A DNA stretch of 64,000 nucleotides, from assembly GCA_965231925.1 (NCBI GenBank), contig OZ246894.1, forward strand, positions 4,030,001 to 4,094,000, read 5' to 3'. Shown here piece by piece: positions 9,571 to 18,431 of the stretch. A program made the translations under genes and the position numbers. The stretch is from Poriferisodalis sp965231925. Lineage in GTDB: Bacteria; Actinomycetota; Acidimicrobiia; Acidimicrobiales; Poriferisodalaceae. How positions within the stretch are numbered: position 1 is the first letter of the stretch; the number at the start of each line of letters is the position of its first letter. The notes beneath the pieces are model-generated. The model was not told the DNA's origin and ran no database searches. It was given only the letters and a program-made list of their open reading frames with translations.

Positions 9571-9990
9571 TCAGACGGTCGGGTTGGCGGGTTCGATGCG
9601 CAGATCGACACCTTCGGCTTCGGCGACCTCGGGCCACGAGCGACCTACGTTGCCGTGCGCCACATGCACCGGCGTGCCGAGCACGACGCCTGCCGACAGC
9701 AGTTCTGCACCCACGAGGCTCAGCGGATGCAGGGTCATCAGGCGAGCGGCGGTGGCGGTGAGATGGCGCGGGTCGATCACACGCAGCATGTCCACAGGGG
9801 GTGCCACGACAAGACGCAGCACCCGCTCGTCGACCCCGCTGCTCAAGCGTCCCTGCAAGCGCATGTCCACAACGGCCCGCACCAGCCGGAAGTGGAATCC
9901 CCACGGAATCCACGGAGCCCCGTCGGGCCAACGTCGAACCTGCCGTCCTGAGAGGATCGACAACGCGAGATGATCGTCGACTACCGGCAT
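9571..9990 (-). CDS. PIN-like toxin of an RHH toxin-antitoxin pair
   Basis: This 139-residue protein begins MPVVDDHLALSIL, as do short actinobacterial PIN-like proteins, with acidic residues placed early as in the PIN metal site. Other acidic residues (D at DERVL, D at IDPRH, E at GAELL) could complete it. It ends with TWPEV-like sequence (SWPEVAEAEGVDLR). It starts 24 bp after the stop of a ribbon-helix-helix gene, which strongly suggests a toxin-antitoxin operon. The expected activity is RNA cleavage neutralised by the antitoxin. The family assignment rests on context and the N-terminal pattern, so a non-toxic PIN-like role is possible. Confidence 0.6.
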   Translation of the reverse strand: MPVVDDHLALSILSGRQVRRWPDGAPWIPWGFHFRLVRAVVDMRLQGRLSSGVDERVLRLVVAPPVDMLRVIDPRHLTATAARLMTLHPLSLVGAELLSAGVVLGTPVHVAHGNVGRSWPEVAEAEGVDLRIEPANPTV

Positions 9991-10014
9991 ACCCGATGAG
10001 ATCCGGCGCCGGGC

Positions 10015-10269
10015 CTAACTGGGCTCGGTCTCGACCGGGTCGATGCCGAGCTGCGGATCTCCGTCAAACAAGCGCCGCGACACCGCGGTGTAGCCGTCGG
10101 CGAGCTCCGACAGGGCTCGGCGGATCTCGGCGTCAAGCACGACCGGCTGGGCAGCAGCATCGTCGATGATGCCTCGCAGAACAGCGCTGCGAGTCGTGCC
10201 GTCAACGGCGGCACGAGCATCGAGATACTCAGCCTGTTCCGCCGTCAGGTACACGTTCGTGCGCTGCAT
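10015..10269 (-). CDS. Ribbon-helix-helix antitoxin
   Basis: This 84-residue protein opens with MQRTNVYLTAEQAEYLDARA, a classic ribbon-helix-helix N-terminus (beta strand RTNVYL followed by helices, then GTTRSAVLRGIID). The C-terminal half is acidic and should wrap the toxin encoded 24 bp downstream. I start it at ATG 10269 because the strand begins right after it; a longer frame would add eight residues (MKRCTMWC) that do not fit the family. Confidence 0.78.
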   Translation of the reverse strand: MQRTNVYLTAEQAEYLDARAAVDGTTRSAVLRGIIDDAAAQPVVLDAEIRRALSELADGYTAVSRRLFDGDPQLGIDPVETEPS

Positions 10270-10286
10270 ACACCACATCGTACACC
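10269..10286 (-). promoter_or_regulatory. Possible RHH operator (direct repeat TACACC)
   Basis: Two copies of TACACC lie 12 bp apart immediately upstream of and overlapping the antitoxin start. RHH antitoxins commonly bind short repeats there and repress their own operon. The assignment is by position only. Confidence 0.25.
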
Positions 10287-10356
10287 GTTTCACATGCGCC
10301 GCTCACAGATCATGAGGAACGAATGCCTGCAAGAGCTGCTGTCGGCAATGCTGCCA

Positions 10357-12099
10357 CTAGCGCGTGGCACAGGCGGCTGGCATCAGGGCTGTCGCGAGGG
10401 CGTCGGCGGCGGCTTGCGCAGGCGCCAGCACCTCGCCGTACACCCCCTCGCATTCGAACCACACGCCGATCCGCTGGGGACTGCGGCTGATGCCTGGCAA
10501 TTCCGAATGCGGGTTTTCGATTGCGTCGAAGAAACGACGCGGCTCGCTGCGCTCAAATGCGATCCAGACCTCGATCACTCCCTGAGCGGATCGACCCCGG
10601 ATCGAGAACTCGGCCTCGACAGCAACCGAATGCTGACTGGAGACCGTGTCGTACCCGGCCTCGCGCACGGCTGTTTCGACAACATCCAGCATCGCCCAGT
10701 ACTCCGCCGAGCGGGCTGGCCGCGGCACCGCGATCGAGTACGCCCAGTGGCGTTCCGGCGAATCGAATCCGTGAAAGAACAGGCGCCGGCCGTCAGCGCT
10801 CCACTGCAGCGTCGGCGCCATGCTCGGCGAAGCTCGCTCGGGCCCCTCGAGCGCAATCTCATGCTGATCCCCGGGGTACAGCCCCAGCCGGTCGAGCACC
10901 ACGATTGTCGCCCTGCCTCCCCACCAGTCACGCCACGCCGCGACACGCGAGCCATCGGGAGACCACGAGCCGCGGCCACCGACAACTCCCACCAGCAGCG
11001 TGGAATGGGAGAGAGCGTCGAGCCGCACATCTCTCAACTCGCCGCCGACCCGATAGGCGATGGCTCCGCCGTCGGGCGACCACGACGGCCCCGAATCGTG
11101 CTCGCCTCCCGCAGTCAGCACCTGCTCTGTGCCGGTTGCCAACTCGACCACCACAAGGTGCTGGTCGAACCCGACTGCGTCGCCCGTGCCACCTGTGTCA
11201 TCTGTGTCGGCCGTGTCGCTTGTGCCGGTGACCTGCGGCACTCGTGCGCGGCGCGAGAACGCGATGCGGGTTCCGTCGGGCGACCACGCAGGGTCCCGAT
11301 CGAGCACCACACCGTCGGTGACCTGTCTCAGGCCCAGGGCATCAGGCTGGACGACGTAGATATGGCTCGCCCGTTCCCCGTCGACGATCGCTCCCTGGGA
11401 GAACGCAATCTGCTCGCCGTCGGGCGACCACGAAGGCGAGCTCAGCCCGTGCTGAGCGGTGAGGAAGGGCATGTCACCGGTGCCGTCGCCGTCCGCGACC
11501 CACAGGGTGCTCCCAACCCGGAAGACGATGCGCCTGCAGTCCGGAGACCACGACAACTGATCGACGCCTTCGGGCTTAGTGCTGGCGAAGCGAAGGGGGA
11601 GTTGAATCCGCAGTGCGGGGAGCACCCCCCTGCAGACGTCCGCAGGCGGGCCGGGATCGTCGAGCCGTACCCGGCGCGGGATGTACGGCTCCACGCCTGA
11701 GACCGGGTGCTCCGGCTCGCCGAAGGCCTGCGACAACTCTGCGCTCTGATCGTCTTCGTCATCGGTCGATTCGTCGCCTGCGGGGTCTGGGTCGGTCTGT
11801 TGCGTCGGCGCTGAATCCGCTGGCGGCGCCTCCGTTACCTCGGTTTGCTCGGGTGGCGAATCGCCCGCGTTCGGGTCTGACCCATCCTCAGCCACCTCGG
11901 CGCTGTCATCGGGAGTTTCTGAGCCAAGTTGCGAGCTGACCCCGACAGCGGCCACGAGCAGAACGACTGCAACAGCTGCCGCGAGCCACCAGCGCTTTCG
12001 AGGCCTGTCGGCGCCCCGCCGAGATTCGACCCTCGCAGATCCGCCGTCAGTCGGCTCCAGCGGCACCAGCACCACGGGGTCATCAGGCTCAGCAGGCAT
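10357..12099 (-). CDS. Membrane-anchored TolB-like beta-propeller protein
   Basis: This about 580-residue protein has a short cytoplasmic N-terminus and one hydrophobic segment (WWLAAAVAVVLLVAAVGV) near residues 40-57. A long acidic, Pro/Thr-rich linker follows, then at least five PD40 repeats with the signature WSPDG (for example SWSPDGEQIAFS, AWSPDGTRIAFS, SWSPDGSRVAAW). It is therefore an extracytoplasmic propeller tethered to the membrane, presumably a protein- or ligand-binding scaffold. ATG 12099 is chosen because GGGAGG stands nine bases upstream; GTG 12126 in the same frame has no such site. No partner gene is evident next to it. Confidence 0.75.
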   Translation of the reverse strand: MPAEPDDPVVLVPLEPTDGGSARVESRRGADRPRKRWWLAAAVAVVLLVAAVGVSSQLGSETPDDSAEVAEDGSDPNAGDSPPEQTEVTEAPPADSAPTQQTDPDPAGDESTDDEDDQSAELSQAFGEPEHPVSGVEPYIPRRVRLDDPGPPADVCRGVLPALRIQLPLRFASTKPEGVDQLSWSPDCRRIVFRVGSTLWVADGDGTGDMPFLTAQHGLSSPSWSPDGEQIAFSQGAIVDGERASHIYVVQPDALGLRQVTDGVVLDRDPAWSPDGTRIAFSRRARVPQVTGTSDTADTDDTGGTGDAVGFDQHLVVVELATGTEQVLTAGGEHDSGPSWSPDGGAIAYRVGGELRDVRLDALSHSTLLVGVVGGRGSWSPDGSRVAAWRDWWGGRATIVVLDRLGLYPGDQHEIALEGPERASPSMAPTLQWSADGRRLFFHGFDSPERHWAYSIAVPRPARSAEYWAMLDVVETAVREAGYDTVSSQHSVAVEAEFSIRGRSAQGVIEVWIAFERSEPRRFFDAIENPHSELPGISRSPQRIGVWFECEGVYGEVLAPAQAAADALATALMPAACATR

Positions 12100-12242
12100 G
12101 TGCGAGCGCCTCCCGAGCTCCGTCACTGCCCAGCACGAAGAGGCGATTCGGGCACAGCGCCACCACGGGCCCGACCGTACCGGCGCGCAGCGTCGAGCGA
12201 GGTCGCGGAGGCGGTTTGAGACCTCCCATCTAGGGTGGCCCG

Positions 12243-13019
12243 GTGCCCAAGCCGCTGATTGGATTGTCGGGACGGCGCCGCGCCGGCGCCCGCATCCGAG
12301 GCTTTCCGCCCGTGTTCGTCGACGTCGAAGTCGATCTGTACATCGCTCACTACGCCCAGGCGGTTCATGCTGCGGGGGCCATCGCGCTCCATGTGCCGCT
12401 CGATGCCGACCCGCCCGACGTGGTGCCGCACCTCGATGCTGTGCTGCTCACAGGCGGCGAGGACGTGGCGGCGTGCCTGTACGCCGACCGCCTGCGCGAG
12501 CAGGTGTACGAGGGCGTCGACCCGTTCGCCGAGCGCGCTGCCGGGTTCGACAACGATCACAGCGATAACAGCAGTCCAGCCAGCAAGGTGCCGCTGCGCG
12601 ATGCATTCGAGATCGCACTGCTCGACGCCGCCGTCGACAGCGGCTTGCCGGTGCTGGGCATCTGCCGTGGCCCCCAGCTCATCAACATCGCTGCCGGCGG
12701 GACACTGCACCAGCACCTGCCCGAACACGCGGCAACCGACGGGCCGCCCGATGCCACGCCCCACACCGTCACCACGACCGAAGGCAGCCAGCTGCGCGAG
12801 ATGTACGGCCCCGAGGTGGCAGTGAACTCATTGCATCACCAAGCGGTAGATCAGCTCGGCGACGGCTACATCGCCACAGCCCACTCCACCGACGGGATCA
12901 TCGAAGGCATCGAGCACACCGAGCTGCCGATTCTCGCCGTGCAGTGGCATCCCGAACTGATGACCGAAGCGCTGAGCGACCCCTGCTTCAGCTGGCTCGT
13001 CGAGCGCGCCAGCCGCTGA
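12243..13019 (+). CDS. Class-I glutamine amidotransferase / gamma-glutamyl hydrolase (peptidase C26)
   Basis: This 258-residue protein has the catalytic nucleophile in GICRG (Cys141) and the His-Glu pair in QWHPE (His236, Glu238). LTGGEDV near residue 76 and the HH in NSLHHQAVD are as in the PuuD-like family. These enzymes hydrolyse gamma-glutamyl amides, for example gamma-glutamyl-GABA in putrescine breakdown. No puuA/B/C homologue is nearby, so the substrate is open. The start is GTG 12243, just upstream of the MPKPLIGLSG beginning typical of the family. Confidence 0.87.
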   Translation: MPKPLIGLSGRRRAGARIRGFPPVFVDVEVDLYIAHYAQAVHAAGAIALHVPLDADPPDVVPHLDAVLLTGGEDVAACLYADRLREQVYEGVDPFAERAAGFDNDHSDNSSPASKVPLRDAFEIALLDAAVDSGLPVLGICRGPQLINIAAGGTLHQHLPEHAATDGPPDATPHTVTTTEGSQLREMYGPEVAVNSLHHQAVDQLGDGYIATAHSTDGIIEGIEHTELPILAVQWHPELMTEALSDPCFSWLVERASR

Positions 13020-13095
13020 TCTCAGCGACGGAACGGCCGCAGTACAGCTGGCCGGCTACGCCTCACCATCCGCCACTCCCCTACCGGCTGGCTGC

Positions 13096-14124
13096 TCAGT
13101 GGCCGCCGCCCTCGACGGCTTCGCGCACCCGCGGGATGACGTTGCGGGCCAGCCGTTCAAGCGATGCGTTGAACAGCGACGGCGCCATACCCGGCGAGGC
13201 ACCCCACGTGCACACGTCGGTGAAGCCGTAGCGCGTGATGAAGTCGACCAGCTCGGCGACGCAGTGGTCCTCGTCGCCGACGATCCAGTTCTGGGGAATC
13301 GCGCCCTTGTCGGCGTCGAAGGCGGTGAACTCGTCAGGCGTCTCGGCGAAGAACTTGGCATACACGCCGAGCCGGTAACGCTCTGCCGCCTTGATGGGAT
13401 TCCACTCCCGCTCGGCGTCGTCGGTGACGAACACCGAGCGGATGATGCCCACCCGGTAGTCGTCGGGGTCGCGGCCCGTCGCTCGCAGCTCGTCCTTCCA
13501 CGGATCCATCACCACCTCGGGTGCGCCCTGGGGCAGCAGATGCGTGTCGAAGCGAGCAGCCCGCACCGCCGCATTCGCGCTCATGCCTGCGATCCACAGC
13601 GGCGGACCCCCGGGCTGCACCGGCGCAGGCGTCACCAGCAGGTCGTCGAAGTGGTGACGCTTGCCGTGGAAGCTGAACGGTTCTCCCTTCCACGCCAGGC
13701 GAAGGATCTGCACCAACTCCTCGGTCAGCGACACCCGGCGCGACTGCGGGATGCCGAAGCCCCGGAACTCGTGAGCCGCGTAGCCCATGCCGATGCCCAG
13801 CTCGATGCGCCCGTTCGAGATGTTGTCGAGGATCGCCAAGTCCTCGGCCAGCCGGATCGGATGGGCGAACGGCGCCAGCAAGATGTCGGTCGACAGGCGG
13901 ATGCGGGACGTGCGCGCCGCCACCGCTCCAGCTATCGGCACGAAATTCGGCAGGTGGCCGTCGTCGAGGAAGTGGTGCTCGGTGAACCATCCGAGATCGA
14001 AGCCCAGCTCGTCGGCCATCTCGAGCTGATCGAGCGCCTGGGCGTACATCTCGGCCAGCGGCACCTCGCTGCCGGGAGGGCTGCGCAGATCGTGGACGAC
14101 ACCGAATCGCAGGGGTAGAGGCAT
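13096..14124 (-). CDS. LLM-class flavin-dependent oxidoreductase (F420 or FMN)
   Basis: This 342-residue protein has the luciferase-like TIM-barrel pattern: FGVVHDLRS at the start, GWFTEHHFLDDG near residue 47, LAEDLAILDNISNGRIELGI and GMGYAAHEFRGFG, then GGPPLWIAGMSANA. Members oxidise or mono-oxygenate small molecules with reduced FMN or F420. Acidimicrobial genomes hold many of them. It is divergent from the BVMO-like gene, with an inverted repeat between them, which suggests joint control. The substrate is unknown. Confidence 0.87.
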   Translation of the reverse strand: MPLPLRFGVVHDLRSPPGSEVPLAEMYAQALDQLEMADELGFDLGWFTEHHFLDDGHLPNFVPIAGAVAARTSRIRLSTDILLAPFAHPIRLAEDLAILDNISNGRIELGIGMGYAAHEFRGFGIPQSRRVSLTEELVQILRLAWKGEPFSFHGKRHHFDDLLVTPAPVQPGGPPLWIAGMSANAAVRAARFDTHLLPQGAPEVVMDPWKDELRATGRDPDDYRVGIIRSVFVTDDAEREWNPIKAAERYRLGVYAKFFAETPDEFTAFDADKGAIPQNWIVGDEDHCVAELVDFITRYGFTDVCTWGASPGMAPSLFNASLERLARNVIPRVREAVEGGGH

Positions 14125-14192
14125 TCCCGGAGACTAGAGCCGGGCCGGCGAGGCCGACCGACGAGCGATACACCCCTTGGAGATTTCCTAAC

Positions 14193-14234
14193 GCGCGTTC
14201 GACTATTGTTGGAATGCAGATCAATCGAACGCGC
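14193..14234. promoter_or_regulatory. 10-bp inverted repeat between divergent oxidoreductase genes
   Basis: GCGCGTTCGA (14193-14202) and its exact reverse complement TCGAACGCGC (14225-14234) are separated by 22 bp in the gap between the LLM gene (start 14124) and the monooxygenase (start 14319). Position and symmetry fit an operator for a dimeric regulator such as a TetR-type repressor. No regulator gene is adjacent. Confidence 0.45.
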
Positions 14235-14318
14235 TCGGGCGGGGCGGCAACGCATTCGCCGAGTCCACGCCGTCCAACTCGGTGACGCGTGCAACGATTG
14301 CAGCAGGGGAAATGAAAC

Positions 14319-16016
14319 ATGCCAGCAGCAGCGACCAACGGAACCTCGAACGGCAGCGCCGCAGGCGAGCCCGAGTACGAGGTCATCATCATCGGCGCCG
14401 GCGTGGCCGGCATCTACCAGATGTACCGGCTGGCCGAGCGCGGCGTCCACGCGACCGTGCTCGAGATGGGCAGCGACCTCGGCGGTACCTGGTTCTGGAA
14501 CCGCTACCCCGGCTGCCGGTTCGACTCGGAGAGCTACACCTACGGCTACTCGTTCTCCGACGAGCTGCTCGACGAGTGGCACTGGAAGGAACGCTTCTCG
14601 GGCCAACCCGAGAACCTGCGCTACCTGAACCACGTCGCCGACAAGTTCGACCTGCGCCAGTACATGCAGTTCAACTGCACTGTCGAGACTGCGCACTTCG
14701 ACGACGACGCCGGCATCTGGCGCCTGCACCTCGCCGACGGGCGTGACCTGAGCTGCCGCTTCCTGCTCACCGCCCTCGGCCTGCTGTCGGCGCCCACCTA
14801 TCCCCGCATCGAGGGGGTCAACGCCGCCGGCACCGACGTATTCGAGGGCCCGTCGTTCCACACCTATCACTGGCCCGCCGAACCAGTCGAGATCGAGGGC
14901 AAGCGGGTTGCGGTCATTGGCACCGGCGCGACAGGCGTGCAGGCCATTGCCGCCATCGGCGAGCAAGCCGAGCACCTCACGGTGTTCCAGCGGCGGCCCA
15001 ACTGGTGCGCCCCGCTGCACAACAGCGAGATCTCCGACCAGGAGATGGACGGCATCCGCGCCCGCTACGACGAGATCTTCGACAAGTGCGCACGTACTCC
15101 CGGCGGGTTCGAGCACGAGCCCGACCGCCGCGGCTTCTGGAACGTGACACCCGAAGAGCGACGGGCGATGTGGGAGAAGCTGTACGGGGAACCGGGCTTC
15201 GGCATCTGGATGGCCAACTTCCGCGAGATCTTCTTCGACGAGGAGGCCAACGCTGAGCTGTCGGCCTTCATCGGCGACAAGATCCGCGAGCGGGTCGACG
15301 ACCCGGTCATCGCGGAAAAGCTCATCCCCAAAGACCATGGCTTCGGCGTGCAGCGGGTCCCGCTCGAGACGCGCTACTACGAGACCTACAACAAGCCCAA
15401 CGTGAACCTGGTGGACATCAAAGAGACACCGATCACCCGCATTACCCCGACCGGCATCGAGACCACCACCCAGCACCACGAGTTCGATCTCATCGTGTAC
15501 GCCACCGGCTTCGACGCCATCACCGGCAGCTTCGACCGGATCGACTTCCGGGGCTCGGGCGGCGTGAAGTTGCGCGACAAGTGGTCCGACGGGCCGGTCA
15601 CCTACATCGGCCTCATGGTGAATGGCTTCCCGAATCTGATGACCATCGCCGGGCCGCAGAGCGGCTCAGCTTCCACCAATTACCCGCGCGGCATCGAGAT
15701 CGGCGTCGACTGGGTGACCGGCATGCTCGACTACGTCTGGGAGAACGGCTACACCCGCTTCGAGGCCGACCAAGACGCCGAGCGGGAATGGACCAACCAC
15801 GTCATCGAGATGTACTCCATGATGCTGATGCGCAAGGCGCAGGGCTGGTTCACGGGCTATAACTCGAACGTCGACGGGCACGAGAAGGGCACGATCCGCT
15901 ACCTCGTGTACAACGGCGGCGCTCCGAAGTACAAGCGCCGCATCGACGAGATCGCCGATCACGACTACGACGGCGTGTCGTTCGCGACCCAGCGCACCGC
16001 AGTCGGCGTCGGCTGA
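14319..16016 (+). CDS. FAD-dependent Baeyer-Villiger-type monooxygenase
   Basis: This 565-residue protein has an N-terminal FAD-binding Rossmann motif (IIIGAGVAGIYQMYRL), then GGTWFWNRYPGCRFDSESYT, which is characteristic of Baeyer-Villiger and related flavin monooxygenases. The BVMO fingerprint F-x-G-x-x-x-H-x-x-x-W-P is present as FEGPSFHTYHWP (Phe175 to Pro186). The second dinucleotide motif VIGTGATGVQA follows and should bind NADPH. The reaction would be oxygen insertion next to a ketone. Neighbouring LLM, CoxL-like and CoA-transferase genes suggest catabolism of cyclic or aliphatic ketones (inference). Confidence 0.88.
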   Translation: MPAAATNGTSNGSAAGEPEYEVIIIGAGVAGIYQMYRLAERGVHATVLEMGSDLGGTWFWNRYPGCRFDSESYTYGYSFSDELLDEWHWKERFSGQPENLRYLNHVADKFDLRQYMQFNCTVETAHFDDDAGIWRLHLADGRDLSCRFLLTALGLLSAPTYPRIEGVNAAGTDVFEGPSFHTYHWPAEPVEIEGKRVAVIGTGATGVQAIAAIGEQAEHLTVFQRRPNWCAPLHNSEISDQEMDGIRARYDEIFDKCARTPGGFEHEPDRRGFWNVTPEERRAMWEKLYGEPGFGIWMANFREIFFDEEANAELSAFIGDKIRERVDDPVIAEKLIPKDHGFGVQRVPLETRYYETYNKPNVNLVDIKETPITRITPTGIETTTQHHEFDLIVYATGFDAITGSFDRIDFRGSGGVKLRDKWSDGPVTYIGLMVNGFPNLMTIAGPQSGSASTNYPRGIEIGVDWVTGMLDYVWENGYTRFEADQDAEREWTNHVIEMYSMMLMRKAQGWFTGYNSNVDGHEKGTIRYLVYNGGAPKYKRRIDEIADHDYDGVSFATQRTAVGVG

Positions 16017-16078
16017 AGCGCGTCAGCGCTGAGTACTCTCCGGCCGTCGCGAACTGGAGCCTCGGCTCGGTTCCGTTA

Positions 16079-16101
16079 CGTCGCCTGATTGTCAGGCGAC
16101 G
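16079..16101. promoter_or_regulatory. Perfect palindrome CGTCGCCTGA-TTG-TCAGGCGACG
   Basis: Ten-base arms flank TTG. It lies between the monooxygenase stop (16016) and the CoxL-like start (16127). It could be a terminator stem or an operator. There is no T-run on either side, and the core CCTGATTGTCAGG recurs at 19644-19656 before another gene, which favours a protein-binding site. Confidence 0.5.
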
Positions 16102-16126
16102 CTGCAATCGGAGGATCTCCCTGCTC

Positions 16127-18397
16127 ATGAGCATGCTCGGCACCCGCGTGGAACGCAAGGAAGACCCCGAACTCCTCACCGTCGGCGGCACCTACGTCGA
16201 TGACGTCGAATGCGAGGGGGCACTGGTTGCCGTGTTCGTCCGATCGACGATGGCCCACGCAGACATCACGGCCATCCACGTCGACGAGGCGCAAGACATG
16301 CCGGGCGTCGTGGGCGTGTTCACAGCGGCCGATCTCGAGCTCAGCGCCGATCCGCCCCGCATGCCCATGCTCAACCAGCAGATGCTGCGCTCGCCGCTGG
16401 CGGCAGACCGGGTGCGATACGTGGGCGATCCCTACGCCGTGGTCGTCGCCGAGTCGCAGACCAAGGCGATCGATGCGGCCGAGCTGGTGTACGCCGACTA
16501 CGCGCCGCTCGATCCCCTGCTGGACACTGCAGAGTCCGCACGCAACGACCGGCTGATGTTCCCCGAGGCCGAAACCAACACGGTGTTCGTCATCCCGCCG
16601 GGCCCCCAGGACGGGCAGGACCCCTTCGCCGGCTGCGAGGCCACCGTCGAGCTGGCGTTCGCCAACCCCCGGATGACCGCAGCCCCCATCGAGCCTCGCG
16701 CTGCGCTTGCCTCCTGGGACCCGGGCACGCAGCGGCTCACCTATTGGGCATGCACCCAGTTCCCGCACCAGACCCGGGACACCCTGTCCGCATTCTGCGG
16801 GCTGGAGCCCAGCCAGGTCCATGTCATCACGCCCGATGTCGGCGGGGGCTTCGGTGCCAAGAACGCCCAATATGTCGAAGACTTCGTGGTGGCGCGTCTC
16901 ACCTGCCGCCTCGAACGCCCCGTGCGCTGGACGGAGACTCGCTCGGAATCCATGACCGGATTCACCCATGCCCGGGCGATCTCGTACTCGGCGCGGCTCG
17001 GGGGCACCCGTGACGGCAATGTGACGGCCTACGAGGTGGACGCACTGCAGGACGCCGGCGCCTACCCGATGATCGGGTCGCTGCTGCCCATGTTCGTGCG
17101 CACCATGGCAACGGGCGTGTACGACATTGCGAACGTGGCCGTGTCCACCAATTCGGTCACCACGAACACTGCGCCGGTGGGCGCGTACCGGGGAGCAGGC
17201 CGACCGGAGGCCGCGTTGGCGATCGAGCGCATGATGGACCTGTTCGCGGCCGAGATAGGGATGGACCCCGGCGAGCTGCGGCGCCGCAACTTCATCCCGC
17301 CTGAGGCGTTCCCGTTCAAGACCCCCACCGGCGCCGACATGGACTCCGGCGAGTACGCCAAGGCCCTCGACGCCGTGATGGAAGCTGCGGATTATCGGAA
17401 CCTGCGGGCAGAGCAGGAGCGACGCCGCTCAGATGGCTCGTCGAAGCTGCTCGGATTGGGCTGGAGCGCTTACGTGGAGATCTCGAACCCGATGGGCGCA
17501 CCGGAGTTCGGCGCCATCGAGGTCCGGCACGACGGATCGGCCCTGGTGCTCACCGGCTCATCGAACCATGGGCAGGGCCATCACACCGCGTTCGCCCAGA
17601 TTGCTGCCGACCTCACCGGCATCGCATTCGACATGATCGAGGTGCGCCACGGGGACACCGACGAGATCCCCCGCGGCGGCGGCACCGGCGGCTCCCGCTC
17701 GCTTCAGACCGGCGGGGCCGCGGTGTTCGAAGCAGCCGAAGCAGTGGTCGAACAGGCCAAGCAAGCCGCCGCAGCGATGCTCGAGGCCGATCCGGCTGAC
17801 ATCGTGCTGGACGTCGACGCCGGCACGTTCGCGGTGGTCGGCACGCCCGCCCGGTCACTCGACTGGGCCCAGGTTGCGGCCCACGCCAACGAGTCCGACG
17901 GTCGCGAGTTGCAAGCCGAGTGTGATTTTCAGCCGCCGGCGGCCACTTTCCCCTTCGGCGTGCAGCTCTCGGTCGTGGAGGTGGACCGCGACACCGGTCA
18001 GGTCACCCCGCTGCGCCATGTGACGTGCGACGACGCCGGTGTGATCGTGAATCCGATGATCGTCGAAGGACAGGTGCATGGCGGCGTGGCCTCCGGCATC
18101 ACCCACGCACTCGGCGAAGTGTTCGTCTACGACGACGACGGCAACCCGCTGACCGGCAACTTCATGGACTACGCCATCGCATCAGCGGCAGAACTGCCGA
18201 GCTTCGAACGGATCCCGCTGGAGACGCCGACCGATCGCAACCCGCTGGGCGCCAAGGGCATCGGCGAGTCAGGCACGATCGGCGCGACGCCGGCAGTGCA
18301 CAACGCGGTGGTTGATGCGCTGTCGCACCTCGGCATCCGGCATGTCGAGCTCCCCTGCACGCCCGAGCGCGTGTGGCAACACCTGCAGCACGCGTAA
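16127..18397 (+). CDS. Xanthine dehydrogenase-family molybdopterin-binding (CoxL-like) subunit
   Basis: This 756-residue protein has the family landmarks: GTYVDDVECEGALVAVFVRS at the N-terminus, GGGFGAKNAQYVEDF near residue 242, AYRGAGRPEAALAIER near 355, GGGTGGSRS near 520, and GAKGIGESGTIGATPAVHNA near the end. It would carry the Mo-pterin cytosine dinucleotide cofactor and hydroxylate a carbon substrate with water. The loop is AYRGAGR, not the AYRCSFR of true form I CO dehydrogenase, so CO oxidation is unlikely. The usual FAD and 2Fe-2S subunit genes are not adjacent, so it must pair with subunits encoded elsewhere. Confidence 0.88.
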   Translation: MSMLGTRVERKEDPELLTVGGTYVDDVECEGALVAVFVRSTMAHADITAIHVDEAQDMPGVVGVFTAADLELSADPPRMPMLNQQMLRSPLAADRVRYVGDPYAVVVAESQTKAIDAAELVYADYAPLDPLLDTAESARNDRLMFPEAETNTVFVIPPGPQDGQDPFAGCEATVELAFANPRMTAAPIEPRAALASWDPGTQRLTYWACTQFPHQTRDTLSAFCGLEPSQVHVITPDVGGGFGAKNAQYVEDFVVARLTCRLERPVRWTETRSESMTGFTHARAISYSARLGGTRDGNVTAYEVDALQDAGAYPMIGSLLPMFVRTMATGVYDIANVAVSTNSVTTNTAPVGAYRGAGRPEAALAIERMMDLFAAEIGMDPGELRRRNFIPPEAFPFKTPTGADMDSGEYAKALDAVMEAADYRNLRAEQERRRSDGSSKLLGLGWSAYVEISNPMGAPEFGAIEVRHDGSALVLTGSSNHGQGHHTAFAQIAADLTGIAFDMIEVRHGDTDEIPRGGGTGGSRSLQTGGAAVFEAAEAVVEQAKQAAAAMLEADPADIVLDVDAGTFAVVGTPARSLDWAQVAAHANESDGRELQAECDFQPPAATFPFGVQLSVVEVDRDTGQVTPLRHVTCDDAGVIVNPMIVEGQVHGGVASGITHALGEVFVYDDDGNPLTGNFMDYAIASAAELPSFERIPLETPTDRNPLGAKGIGESGTIGATPAVHNAVVDALSHLGIRHVELPCTPERVWQHLQHA

Positions 18398-18431
18398 CAG
18401 CTCGCGGTCTGAATCGGCCGAGGCGACCGAT

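Noticed and set aside
16127..18397. True carbon monoxide dehydrogenase
   Set aside because: The active-site loop is AYRGAGR rather than AYRCSFR, and the small and medium subunit genes are absent.
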